Source: Parachlamydia sp. AcF125 (GTDB taxonomy: Bacteria; Chlamydiota; Chlamydiia; Chlamydiales; Parachlamydiaceae). Taken from it: DNA of 64,000 nt. Positions 1-8,792 of the stretch are shown in pieces. Below the pieces are notes generated by a model that saw nothing but the letters and a program-made list of their open reading frames with translations, was not told where the DNA came from and did no database searches. Every line of letters starts with the position of its first letter. Within the stretch, counting starts at the first letter, position 1. The stretch lies in assembly GCF_018342475.1 (NCBI RefSeq), contig NZ_JAEMUD010000001.1, positions 248,001 to 312,000 of the forward strand. The letters are read 5' to 3'. The translations under genes were made by a program, and so were the position numbers.

Positions 1-623
1 TTTATTTTATATTTTTAATAGACATTGACTTAAGAAGTTGAATATCCATAAGATACCCTCAAAAAACCCTTTGAAGAGGTGAGCCTCACCTTATCAAAAA
101 GTAAAATAATTTTTTGCATGTTTTAGAAAAAATATATTTCTCGCTGCGTAGAGTCCTTATCCTTAAGCGATAAAGAAGCAAAAAAATTCCCTAAAAAGAT
201 AAGCACTGCAACTAAATAAAGAATAAAATTAACAAATTAAAGCGATGGAAGTTTTTATCTCTTATGAAAGCAAATGGCTAAGTTTAAAAAACTTAAGATC
301 TACACGCTCTAAATAGAGAGCTGTTGGCAAACTAGTTAAGCATCAAATAGGCGTTAATTACTCCTATTTGATTCTCATTCTTGAGCAAATCGAGGAAGCT
401 TCACACGCAGATAACAAGGGACTAAAAGTATATTATTTTTCAATGTCAACAGAGTAATAGAAATGCGCCCTCCAACCCTAAAGCTTTTTTCTTTTAAGAA
501 AATTTTCAACGCTTTTAATCTGCCTGCAGCCTAAGCTCTGACTTCTCCAGATTGATTGCCTATAGTAATAATAATAAAGCTGACTTCTGCATGGCTCAGC
601 AAGCAAGATTGGAGAGGAGGTTT
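1..623. other. AT-rich stretch without a recognisable gene
   Basis: No open frame with convincing coding character was seen on either strand. The DNA is AT-rich and resembles the decayed intergenic stretches elsewhere in the window. No tRNA, hairpin terminator or repeat was recognised. Confidence 0.5.
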
Positions 624-917
624 TTAAATTTTTTTTGTCTTTTTACCTTTCGCTTTTTGTGTAGTTTTTTTAGGTCCTTTAAAATAGTGAAAGAGATCAA
701 TACCCGTAAGCTCTTTTAATAATAACGCCATCCCTTTTCCGAAGGGATCGAGATACTTTTCCCATGCCTCTTTATTTGATTTAAATAGCTGGGAAATTTT
801 ATTTTTCACCTCGGCAAGGGATAGAGTGTCGTCCTGGATTAATTCTAAAGGATGGTGAAATTTTAATGCCCATGCAGCGATACTTTTATTTTCTACTCTT
901 TGCCCTAAATGTCCCAA
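624..917 (-). pseudogene. ORF of unknown function, probably a 3' gene remnant
   Basis: An open frame of about 97 codons ends in a Lys/Thr-rich tail (KKTTQKAKGKKTKKI). No ATG starts it; the first usable codon is a TTG at 917. The open frame continues upstream past 917 for about 28 codons to a stop near 1000, with coding-like composition (the segment VRKKVNLAPWFVFLGHL runs through the TTG). This fits the C-terminal end of a gene that has lost its start, although a gene starting at TTG cannot be excluded. No family was recognised. It stands alone between non-coding stretches. Confidence 0.3.
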
Positions 918-1381
918 AAAAACGAACCAAGGCGCTAAATTGACCTTTTTCCGTACCCTGTAGATTTTTTTAATATTCTTTTTAGATGTTGGCTACTGGT
1001 TCGCCTAGATAAGTTATCGAGGGGAATTCGGGCTGCTTTACACTGATGATAAGGAATAGGGCAACAAAAGGAACATTTGATCAATGCTGCCAACTTGATT
1101 TGTTGCTGCTTTACTTACATAAATGCAGGATTGTCAAAAACTAGCTCAAAATTTTTTCAACAGGCAAGGGAAACAAAAAAGAGAGCAAATCAAACAGGGA
1201 TATAAAAAATAGGAAAAAAACAATTATCGCATTGGCTAGAAAAGGGACTACTACCGCTCCCCGAGGATCACTGGCAGCAAATCCCTTTGAGAAATTATTC
1301 AAAAAAAGCTCAACAAGCAGCTCAAAAAGAGTTAATAAGTGCTTGTGAGATTAAACCTTTAGCAAAATTAACAGCCAAAGT
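918..1381. other. Intergenic stretch with a possible plus-strand ORF relic
   Basis: No complete gene was seen. From about 1216 an open plus-strand frame without a start codon encodes a hydrophilic, protein-like segment (HWLEKGLLPLPEDHWQQIPL near 1231-1290, then an Ala/Gln/Lys-rich helix-like part) and runs into the end of the opposing phosphatase gene. It could be the tail of a decayed gene; the evidence is only its amino-acid composition. Confidence 0.25.
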
Positions 1382-2599
1382 TTACCCCTTAGAGGCCATA
1401 TCAGCCTTTTGTGCTTGCATAACAGGCTGCGCAATCGAATCAAAAACAACCCCTCTATGATCTACTGCTCTATATTCCCTTTTGGCTTTAGATAAAGTCA
1501 CATAAATGAAATGTCTCTTTTGCGCTGTAAAGGCTAAATACCAGGCTCTTTTCGGTTTTTTGGGAGCTCTCGCTTTTTTTACTCCCCACGCGCCATCTCC
1601 TATATATAAAACGCCAGAGGGCACCACTTGTCGATTTTTCAAAGGATGTGAGCGTTTATAAGCATGATCATGATTTTCAAAGGCTGCGTGTAGGCCAAAC
1701 TGTTCAAATACCGTCCCCCAATTCGAACGCACCTGCACACTATACGGATATTGGTACTGACGTACGCATGGATAAGCAGGAATATGGTAAAGGGCAAATT
1801 TGTGCCATATTGCCTCTCTCTCATGTAGAGTTTTAGCTAGCCACTGTGTTTGCTCGCCTTCAATAGGATGAGTGTGCCCTGAATCCAAGATGATAAGGCT
1901 TAAATACTTTCCAAAGTCAAGCGCGCGATAACCAGGCACCCCAAATAAGGCGTAAAAAAAAGGAGCTTTCTCGGGGTTTTGATTGAATCCCCCTTCCACA
2001 TCGTGATTTCCAAGGCTCGGAACAAGAGGAATCAACCTCCCCTCTGAAGTAACCATGGTCTTCTCCCACGCAGATAGCCATTCAATCCAGCGTTTATTGT
2101 GAAGGGCTTCTGAATAAGCGATATCACCGCCAATCAAAGCAAACTGAGGATTTAGAGAAGCGGCTTGCCGATTCATCTGGATCACATATTCCATTCGATC
2201 GTGATAAACATCTCCTCCCACGACAAAATTAAGAGGCTCTTCCAAGCTCGCAGGCATGGTTCTAAATTGATAAATTTTTTCCTCGGCCCCTAACTTAAAA
2301 CAATAAGCAGTGCCAGGATCTAAGTGAGTCAGCTCGGCCCTGTGAAGCAGATAAGGAAAATCCAAGGGCATTTGGGTGTGAGAGCCTGTAACAGATTGCC
2401 ACTCGGCTTGTTTATCAAAGCGACAAAATTGAAGTAAATCGTCTGTTTGTTCTAAGGCTGTAATCCATTGAACAGTCATAGTTGTCAGAGGATCATCTCT
2501 CCAAGTTAAGTAAACGCAGATAGGGGTTGCACCTTCCAAATGGATAAAAGGGGCAAGAAAAAAGAAAAGAGAAGCAATGAGATAAAGGTGAGCTTGCAT
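1382..2599 (-). CDS. Secreted purple acid phosphatase-like metallophosphoesterase
   Basis: The 405-residue product starts with a signal peptide (hydrophobic residues about 5-20). A beta-rich N-terminal domain follows (about 25-120), as in purple acid phosphatases, then a calcineurin-like metallophosphoesterase core. Metal-binding blocks are visible in order: GGDVYHD (about 128), GGDIAYS (about 157), GNHDVE (about 197), YHIPAYP and ENHDHAYKRSHP (about 310). These are the conserved Asp, Asn and His ligands of a dinuclear metal centre, so hydrolysis of phosphomonoesters outside the cytoplasm is likely; the substrate is unknown. The gene lies just downstream of htpG on the same strand, 42 bp away. 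The Gly that normally precedes the last NHDHAYKR block is Glu here. Confidence 0.85.
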   Translation of the reverse strand: MQAHLYLIASLFFFLAPFIHLEGATPICVYLTWRDDPLTTMTVQWITALEQTDDLLQFCRFDKQAEWQSVTGSHTQMPLDFPYLLHRAELTHLDPGTAYCFKLGAEEKIYQFRTMPASLEEPLNFVVGGDVYHDRMEYVIQMNRQAASLNPQFALIGGDIAYSEALHNKRWIEWLSAWEKTMVTSEGRLIPLVPSLGNHDVEGGFNQNPEKAPFFYALFGVPGYRALDFGKYLSLIILDSGHTHPIEGEQTQWLAKTLHEREAIWHKFALYHIPAYPCVRQYQYPYSVQVRSNWGTVFEQFGLHAAFENHDHAYKRSHPLKNRQVVPSGVLYIGDGAWGVKKARAPKKPKRAWYLAFTAQKRHFIYVTLSKAKREYRAVDHRGVVFDSIAQPVMQAQKADMASKG

Positions 2600-2641
2600 A
2601 AAATGGGGGGAAGGCCTCCAAAAATGAAGGCCCTTCTTTAG

Positions 2642-4498
2642 TTACGGTTGTTTGGTATTAATTAATTTTTCTGCCAATTTTTCAAGGAGCCGAGTATTTC
2701 TTCCCAAGAATTCTTTTAATTCAGCAGGATCCATTTCTTTTTGCGATAATAAAGCCATTTCATAGATCTGTTTAACCAAATCACCTGTCAATTCAGGTTG
2801 AATTTGATCCAGCTTTTGCACCAATGATACAAAGGGACTGTTTGTGTTAACGACAAGTTTGCGTTTATCCATGAAACCTTTAACTCTTGAAGCATCTTTT
2901 GGATCTAAGTTGCGCATATAATCGCGTATACGCCGTTGCTGTTCATCGATGACAACAACCCCTGGAACAGACTCTGCCGCTAAACTTTTCGCTTCAACTT
3001 CTACCTGTTCATTATCAAGTTTGGAGCGTATGAAATCCGCTAATTTTCCAGCTTCTGTTCTGCCATCTGCATCTAAAAGCGTTTTTTCTTTTTCTTTATC
3101 GAGAATACTTTCATCGATGTCAGAATCTATCCGCTTGAAAATAACCGGACTAAGCTTTCCTTCCAAAAATTGGATGAGGTAAGGATCAAAAGGGCTACTA
3201 GCAGCTAAAATTTCGATTCCTTGCTTGTGATAGACCTCCGCAAACGGGGAAAGATGGTCATCCTCTTTGGTATAGAAGACCTTATCTTTAATTTTGGCTT
3301 GATTGCGCTCAAGGTACTCTTCTACTGTTGTCCATTCTCCACTTACATTCTTCCATACTAAGAAACTTTTAGCTTTTTCGTAAAACTTTTCATCCTCTAG
3401 TATTCCAAGCTTTACAACTTGCCCCACATCTGCCCAACATTCTAAAAAGCGCTCTCTTTCATTACGGTACAGGGCTGCCAAACTATCCGCCACCTTTTTG
3501 GAGATGTGGTTGGCTAGCTGCCTAACTGTACGGTCCATTTGCAAATAGCTGCGTGATACGTTTAAAGGAATATCGGGGCTATCAATCACGCCTCTTAGGG
3601 CCATCAGGTAATTCGGGATCACATCTTTGCAGTTATCCGATACAAAAACCCGATTGCAGAAGAGTTTAACCGTATTTTTGCTAATGTCAAAATCTCGATT
3701 GAGTTTTGGAAAATAAAGAATCCCTTTTAGGTGGAAAGGATAATCGACATTTAAATGTACCCAAAACAACGGATCAGGATCCATAGGATAAAGATGTCGA
3801 TAAAATTTTAGGTAATCTTCCGCAGTACATTCTGAGGGAGATTTAATCCACAGAGGCTCCTCGTGGTTAATATGGGAATCTTCCAAATAAACAGGATAAG
3901 GCAAAAAGGAGCAGTAATGATTTAAGATTTGGCGAATCCGCGCAGGCTCCAAAAACTCTTCGCTATCTTTGTCCACGTGTAAAATGATTTCTGTTCCCCG
4001 TTTGGTACGCGTGCCTACTTCCAATTCATATTGGGCAGAGCCGTCGCAAATCCAACGTACCGCTTCAGCTCCTTCTTTATAAGAAAGGGTATTGATTTCT
4101 ACTTTACTTGCTACCATGTAGGCAGAGTAAAAACCTAAACCGAAGTGCCCTATGAATTGATCAGTTTCATTATGAGACTTATATTTCTCCATAAATTCTT
4201 CTGCGCTAGAAAAAGCAATCTGGGCAATATACTTTTGCACTTCTTCCGCGTCCATCCCGATTCCATTATCCACGAAAGAAAGCGTTCTTTTTTCTTTGTC
4301 AATGTGAAGGCTAATGCGGAAAGGCTCGTCCGAGCTTGCTGTCAACTCCCCTTTATCTTGCAAAATTTTGACTTTATGGATCGCATCGCAGGCATTCGAA
4401 ACAAGTTCGCGAATGAAGATATCTTTATCCGAATAAAGCCACCTTTTGATAATAGGAAGAATATTTTCACTGTGAATTTCTAAAGTTTTAGTGACCAT
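2642..4498 (-). CDS. htpG: Chaperone HtpG (Hsp90)
   Basis: This is the bacterial Hsp90, an ATP-driven cytosolic chaperone. The N-terminal GHKL ATPase is clear: ELVSNACDAIHK (ATP/Mg-binding Glu and Asn), DNGIGMD, and the lid segment GHFGLGFYSAYMVA. The middle domain has the NVSRSYLQ motif, with the catalytic Arg in SRSYL, and the C-terminal dimerisation part is full length. I chose the ATG at 4498 (618 residues), because the protein then begins MVTKTLEIHSE as in other HtpG proteins and an AAGG lies a few bases upstream. An open frame continues 20 codons further upstream to 4558, but that extension has no counterpart in the family. Confidence 0.97.
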   Translation of the reverse strand: MVTKTLEIHSENILPIIKRWLYSDKDIFIRELVSNACDAIHKVKILQDKGELTASSDEPFRISLHIDKEKRTLSFVDNGIGMDAEEVQKYIAQIAFSSAEEFMEKYKSHNETDQFIGHFGLGFYSAYMVASKVEINTLSYKEGAEAVRWICDGSAQYELEVGTRTKRGTEIILHVDKDSEEFLEPARIRQILNHYCSFLPYPVYLEDSHINHEEPLWIKSPSECTAEDYLKFYRHLYPMDPDPLFWVHLNVDYPFHLKGILYFPKLNRDFDISKNTVKLFCNRVFVSDNCKDVIPNYLMALRGVIDSPDIPLNVSRSYLQMDRTVRQLANHISKKVADSLAALYRNERERFLECWADVGQVVKLGILEDEKFYEKAKSFLVWKNVSGEWTTVEEYLERNQAKIKDKVFYTKEDDHLSPFAEVYHKQGIEILAASSPFDPYLIQFLEGKLSPVIFKRIDSDIDESILDKEKEKTLLDADGRTEAGKLADFIRSKLDNEQVEVEAKSLAAESVPGVVVIDEQQRRIRDYMRNLDPKDASRVKGFMDKRKLVVNTNSPFVSLVQKLDQIQPELTGDLVKQIYEMALLSQKEMDPAELKEFLGRNTRLLEKLAEKLINTKQP

Positions 4499-4732
4499 AA
4501 TATCGACCTTAGTTTTAATAATTTTGTTACAAAATTGGTTTTCAACTTCCATAAGCAAAACTGCGGGAAAAGGTTATCTTAAACCATTGCCGACTTTAAA
4601 TAAAGCTTATGATCTATCTCAACCAGGTTAAAAAATGTGTGTATACAAGAATGGCCTTGTCAAAAAATAGAATTAATCTTAACATTTTTGTGTTCAAAGA
4701 ATCTTAGATAAAAAATTAAAAATGAGCTGCTC

Positions 4733-5593
4733 ATGCGCATGGCTTTTATTTCAGTTCTTGCCTTTTTCTCTTTCATATTTTCCCACTCCACAGCACAGGC
4801 TAAGCCCACTGTTTTGGTTACAATTGCTCCGCATAAATTTTTTGTAGAAAAAATTGGAGGAAGCACAGTAGAGGTACAATTGATGATCCCAGCGGGAGCC
4901 GATGCCCATACATACGAACCCACTCCGAGACAAGTGATGTCAGCCAATTCAGCAGATATTTGGTTTTTTATTGGGGAAGCTTTTGAAGCGCGTGCCAAAA
5001 ATGCTCTTTTAGCGCATAAGCCTTCTCTTTTACTAGTCGACATGCGACAAGGCTTGGAAATGATCTCCGCAACCTCCTGTTGCCAACACCATCAGGGTTG
5101 CTGCCATGCATCGGGAGAAGATCTACACTTCTGGCTCAGTCCAAAAGAAGCTCAGCAGCAAGCCAAAACAATTGCAAGTGCTTTAATTGAAAAATATCCT
5201 GCCAATACAGAAGTATATAAGCAAAACCTTTTACATTTTTTAGAAGAATTAGAGGCCCTTGATGCTAGGATTCGCCTAATTTTGAAAGAGGCGAAAAATC
5301 GGGTAGTCATGGTGGCACACCCCGCGTATGCTTATTTTGCACGCGATTATCAGCTTACTCAGCTCCCTATCGAGCATGAAGGAAAAGACCCAAGCCCTCA
5401 ACAGTTAACTAAAGTGATTAAACATGCCCGCAAGGAAAAAATCAAAACAGTTTTTTCCCAAGCGCAATACTCGCATAAAGTCGCTCAATTGATAGCTAAT
5501 GAAATAAATGCTCAGGTTGTCATTTTGGATCCTTATGCCGAAAATTATCTCTGCAATTTAGAACGCATTGCGCATTCCTTTGCTGAAAATTAA
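4733..5593 (+). CDS. znuA: Zinc/manganese ABC transporter substrate-binding protein (ZnuA/TroA family)
   Basis: This is a cluster A-I periplasmic metal-binding protein of 286 residues with a signal peptide (about 1-23, cut near AQA). Expected metal ligands are present: His in ADAHTYEP (about 60), His in LHFWLSP (about 133), His in AHPAYAYFA (about 198), and an acidic residue in LDPYAENYL (about 265). Between the first and second ligands is a Cys/His-rich insertion (CCQHHQGCCHASGED, about 118-132), in the place where zinc-specific ZnuA proteins carry a His-rich loop. It begins the operon with the ATPase (48 bp downstream) and permease. Zinc is favoured over manganese because of the Cys/His loop; this is inference. 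Confidence 0.9.
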   Translation: MRMAFISVLAFFSFIFSHSTAQAKPTVLVTIAPHKFFVEKIGGSTVEVQLMIPAGADAHTYEPTPRQVMSANSADIWFFIGEAFEARAKNALLAHKPSLLLVDMRQGLEMISATSCCQHHQGCCHASGEDLHFWLSPKEAQQQAKTIASALIEKYPANTEVYKQNLLHFLEELEALDARIRLILKEAKNRVVMVAHPAYAYFARDYQLTQLPIEHEGKDPSPQQLTKVIKHARKEKIKTVFSQAQYSHKVAQLIANEINAQVVILDPYAENYLCNLERIAHSFAEN

Positions 5594-5641
5594 GTTGAAT
5601 GTAATAAAATAGAATAGATTTGTTGAAGGATTTCAAATTTT

Positions 5642-6361
5642 ATGCCCTCTGCCATTCAAGTGAAGAACCTTTCCTTTTATTACCAGAGTGCTGGCATCCT
5701 CAACAATTGTACTTTTGAGATCCAAGCGAATGAATTTATAGGCATTATTGGCCCCAATGGAGGGGGAAAAACCACTCTTTTAAAACTTCTCTTAGGCTTT
5801 TTAAAACCCTCTTCAGGAAATATTGAGATCTTTGGTCATAGCCCGGGAATCAATTCCCATCGGAAGGCCTATGTTCCTCAAGCTGTACGCTTTGATCCTC
5901 AGTTTCCCATATCGGTTTTTGAAGTTGTCTTATCCGGAAGACTAGCTTCCCTCCCCTGGTACGGACGATATTCCCAAAAGGACAAAAAATTAGCTGCCGA
6001 AGCCCTTGAGCGGGTGGGAATAGCTAAAATGCTGTATAACCAAGCATACGGAAAATTATCGGGTGGGCAAGCGCAAAGGGTTTTAATTGCACGCGCACTG
6101 GTTGCGGAACCTGAAATTTTATTCCTGGATGAGCCGACTGCCAGCGTGGATGCGCAGGCAGAATCGGATATTTTTAATTTATTGAGCGAGCTTAAAGGCT
6201 CGATGGTCATTTTAATGGTCACTCACAATCTTAAGGCAGCTATCAGCCAAGTGCAGCGCGTCCTATGTGTACAAGGGACTGTACTTTCTCTTAAACCGGA
6301 GGAAGTTTGCGAACATTTTGGAATCGGCCTTTATCATACACCTTTGATTAAGTTGAAGTAA
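5642..6361 (+). CDS. znuC: Metal ABC transporter ATP-binding protein
   Basis: This is the ATPase of the metal importer, 239 residues. Walker A is GPNGGGKTT (about 38-46), followed by a Q-loop (VPQAVRFD), the ABC signature LSGGQAQR (about 140), Walker B ILFLDEPT and the H-loop VTHN. It couples ATP hydrolysis to transport through the permease encoded 3 bp downstream. Cluster context between the binding protein and the permease makes the assignment firm, although zinc versus manganese is open. Confidence 0.95.
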   Translation: MPSAIQVKNLSFYYQSAGILNNCTFEIQANEFIGIIGPNGGGKTTLLKLLLGFLKPSSGNIEIFGHSPGINSHRKAYVPQAVRFDPQFPISVFEVVLSGRLASLPWYGRYSQKDKKLAAEALERVGIAKMLYNQAYGKLSGGQAQRVLIARALVAEPEILFLDEPTASVDAQAESDIFNLLSELKGSMVILMVTHNLKAAISQVQRVLCVQGTVLSLKPEEVCEHFGIGLYHTPLIKLK

Positions 6362-6364
6362 GCT

Positions 6365-7231
6365 ATGTCTTTTTTTGATGCCCTCATGGCTAATTCTCTG
6401 CTCCTGTCCGCTTTACTCGCGGGTTTAGCTGCCTCGATTGTAAGCGGCATCATTGGCTCTTATGTGGTCGTTAAACGCATCGTTTTTATTAGCGGCAGCA
6501 TTTCCCATTCGGTTTTAAGTGGAATTGGCTTTTGTCTTTGGCTACAACGTTCCCAGGGGATCACTTGGGCCTCTCCGCTAATGGGGGCATTGATTTCAGC
6601 TATTTTAGCAGCTCTTGTGATAGGCTGGATCCATCTTCATTATCGACAAAGAGAAGATTCTGTAATAGCTGCTATTTGGGCGATCGGAATGGCGGTGGGG
6701 ATTCTGTTTATCTCCCAAACCCCCGGCTTTAATGTGGAATTAACCAATTTTTTAATTGGCAATATCCTCTGGGTTTCCCCCACAGATCTCTATATCTTAT
6801 TTGGGTTGGATATTTTTGTCTTACTCCTTGTGCTTTTATTCCATACCCGTTTTCTCGTCATTTGCTTTGATGAAGAGCAAGCTCATTTACAAGGGGTCCC
6901 TGTTAATTTTCTTTATATCCTGCTTTTGATTTTAACTGCGATTTCGATTGTTTTACTGATCGAAGTGGTGGGGGTCATTTTAGTTTTAACCATGTTAACT
7001 GTCCCTGCTGCCATTGCGAATCTCTTGACTTCACGCCTCTCCTCCATGATGTGTATTGCAGTCATCTTGAGTATGATGTTTTGCCTGATTGGAACAGGCA
7101 CAGCGTTTCATTTGGATTGGCCTGCAGGAGCTTCCATCGCCTTGGTCGCCGGGATCACTTACCTGGTGGCTTTGCTCCTTTTTCCCTTGTCCTCTCGTTC
7201 TTTAATTTATAAAGTTAAAAACAGAGCGTGA
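6365..7231 (+). CDS. znuB: Metal ABC transporter permease (ZnuB/TroC family)
   Basis: This ABC-3 family permease of 288 residues is strongly hydrophobic throughout, with about eight predicted membrane helices. The conserved early motif GSYVVVKRIVFISGSISHSV fits the region that contacts the ATPase in this family. The start lies 3 bp after the ATPase stop, so translation is probably coupled. It forms the inner-membrane channel for the metal ion captured by the binding protein encoded first in the operon. Only one permease gene is present, as in ZnuABC; the chlamydial Ytg system has two. Confidence 0.93.
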   Translation: MSFFDALMANSLLLSALLAGLAASIVSGIIGSYVVVKRIVFISGSISHSVLSGIGFCLWLQRSQGITWASPLMGALISAILAALVIGWIHLHYRQREDSVIAAIWAIGMAVGILFISQTPGFNVELTNFLIGNILWVSPTDLYILFGLDIFVLLLVLLFHTRFLVICFDEEQAHLQGVPVNFLYILLLILTAISIVLLIEVVGVILVLTMLTVPAAIANLLTSRLSSMMCIAVILSMMFCLIGTGTAFHLDWPAGASIALVAGITYLVALLLFPLSSRSLIYKVKNRA

Positions 7232-7345
7232 GTAGGAAAGGTCTCTTTTGTGAGTTATTTTCGAAATTAAATGAATCACAATAGATCTTTTGCTTTCTAG
7301 GGGAACGCAACACCACCAAGCGCAATTGTCCAAGGAGAACAAGCC

Positions 7346-7927
7346 ATGCAATTATCATCAGATTTGCCACACCTTTACTTTGCCTATGGTTCTAACTTAA
7401 GTTACGAGTTTCTTAAAGAGAGACTAAAAAATGGAGAATGGCTCGACGAATGGCATAGAGAGGGGGTATTAGAGGGACAGCCGCCCCTTGATCTCGGCAC
7501 CTATATCCTTGATGATTACGAATTTAGCTACTCGCTAAATGTCACCCCTTTTGGCGAGGAAGGGACTTCAGGAAATATCATCCCTAAAAAAGGATCTCAG
7601 GTGTATGGAGTGGTGTATCAACTTTCCGACGCGCATCTTGCGGAATTAGATAGAACAGAAGATATTCCCGAAGCCTACAAGAGAGTGGCAGTACAAGTAC
7701 ATAAATGCGCCACCAAGGTTTTAGGCAATTTTCCCTTGGGGGAATCTTTAACTGCATGGGTATATGTCGGAAATTCCAAATATATTCAGATAGAAGAAAA
7801 TCCAAACCGTGAATATGTCAATCTTCTTATTCACTCAGCATTTGAACGCTTATTTCCCCGCGAATATATTGACCAGTATCTTCAAGCCAAGTATCCAAAC
7901 GAAATATTAGAATCGGCAACCGTATAA
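7346..7927 (+). CDS. Gamma-glutamylcyclotransferase-like protein
   Basis: The N-terminal YFAYGSNLSYEFLKERL (about residue 11) matches the Y-G-S-N-L signature of the GGCT/AIG2 fold, and LDRTEDIPEAYKR (about residues 94-106) carries the conserved Glu-x-x-x-x-x-Tyr-x-Arg segment that holds the catalytic acid. The length (193 residues) suits a cytosolic gamma-glutamylcyclotransferase, which releases 5-oxoproline from gamma-glutamyl peptides or amines. The true substrate cannot be told from sequence. An AAGGAG site lies about 10 bp upstream of the ATG. It stands alone between the metal-transport operon and the tRNA. Confidence 0.8.
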   Translation: MQLSSDLPHLYFAYGSNLSYEFLKERLKNGEWLDEWHREGVLEGQPPLDLGTYILDDYEFSYSLNVTPFGEEGTSGNIIPKKGSQVYGVVYQLSDAHLAELDRTEDIPEAYKRVAVQVHKCATKVLGNFPLGESLTAWVYVGNSKYIQIEENPNREYVNLLIHSAFERLFPREYIDQYLQAKYPNEILESATV

Positions 7928-7995
7928 AAGGCCCATCGCACCAGGACGATTTAAATAAAAAGCGGTTTGCAATACGCCTACTACAAACCGCTTGT

Positions 7996-8082
7996 CGGAA
8001 AGAGAGGGATTTGAACCCTCGATACCCTCGCGGGTATGCGTCCTTAGCAGGGACGTGCTTTCGGCCACTCAGCCATCTTTCC
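7996..8082 (-). tRNA. tRNA-Ser (anticodon GCT)
   Basis: Read on the minus strand, the acceptor arms GGAAAGA (8082-8076) and TCTTTCC (8003-7997) pair, with G at 7996 as the discriminator base. The anticodon loop is CTGCTAA, giving anticodon GCT for AGC/AGU serine codons. There is a long variable arm (ATACCCGCGAGGGTAT) typical of class II tRNAs, and a T-arm GGGTTCAAATCC. The terminal CCA is not encoded. Total length is 87 nt. Confidence 0.96.
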
Positions 8083-8257
8083 CTAATTCAATAAATATTA
8101 TCCCAAGTGCAACAAATGAGAAGTGGTAATAGTATTCAGAATCCACTTTTTATGCAAGAAAAGCTTTTTAAGACCGATTATTTCCCATAGAAATGTTGTT
8201 GTCGAAATCGGACTTGGCTAGAATGAACCTTTTTTAACCACCAACCCAGGTTTTTGC

Positions 8258-8746
8258 ATGCAAGCCTTTCAAATTGCACCTCTCACAGTTACAGCGTTTA
8301 TCATAAAAAAAGGGGAGCCTTGTGATCAATATCTTATTCTCCGCAGATGCAGCTCTCATTTTTGTGGAAGCTGGCAACCTGTTACGGGTAGCATAGAAAA
8401 GGGGGAAACAGCTTGGGAAGCAGCCCTGCGTGAAATTCAAGAAGAAACCCAGCTTCAGCCAGACAGATTTTATGCGGCCGAGGTTGTGGAGATCTACTAC
8501 GAAGTTTATCGTGACGCGGTTGTCACCGTTCCCGTTTTTGTGGCCTTTATCGAGACTCCCCAAGAGGTGACCATTTCTCCAGCAGAGCACGATGCCTTTT
8601 TGTGGTTACCTTATGAAGAAGCACTCAGCTATTTAGAATTCTCTGAGCAACGGCGCGTTTTAACGCATATACATGAAAATTTTATATGTCGTAAACCTAG
8701 CGAATTGTTACGCCTTCAACACCTACAAAACGTGGAAACCCCTTAA
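8258..8746 (+). CDS. Nudix hydrolase, probably dihydroneopterin triphosphate diphosphatase (NudB-like)
   Basis: The Nudix box is complete: a Gly-Ser, then EKGETAWEAALREIQEETQL (about residues 47-66), with the REIQEET metal-binding helix. The preceding SWQPVTGS and the later AEHDAFLWL segment with a downstream SEQRRVL resemble NudB, which removes pyrophosphate from dihydroneopterin triphosphate in folate synthesis. Other Nudix substrates remain possible. The product is 162 residues and cytosolic. It converges on the flavin oxidoreductase gene, with a hairpin between them. Confidence 0.8.
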   Translation: MQAFQIAPLTVTAFIIKKGEPCDQYLILRRCSSHFCGSWQPVTGSIEKGETAWEAALREIQEETQLQPDRFYAAEVVEIYYEVYRDAVVTVPVFVAFIETPQEVTISPAEHDAFLWLPYEEALSYLEFSEQRRVLTHIHENFICRKPSELLRLQHLQNVETP

Positions 8747-8747
8747 A

Positions 8748-8783
8748 TTTAAAACAAGCCTATTCCTGCGTGAGAGAATAGGC
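8748..8783 (-). terminator. Rho-independent terminator of the flavin oxidoreductase gene
   Basis: An 8-bp perfect stem (GCCTATTC 8758-8765 with GAATAGGC 8776-8783) encloses a 10-nt loop. Read on the minus strand the stem is followed by TTGTTTTAAATTT. It lies 10 bp past the stop codon of the minus-strand gene. Confidence 0.7.
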
Positions 8784-8792
8784 CTAAGCAAT

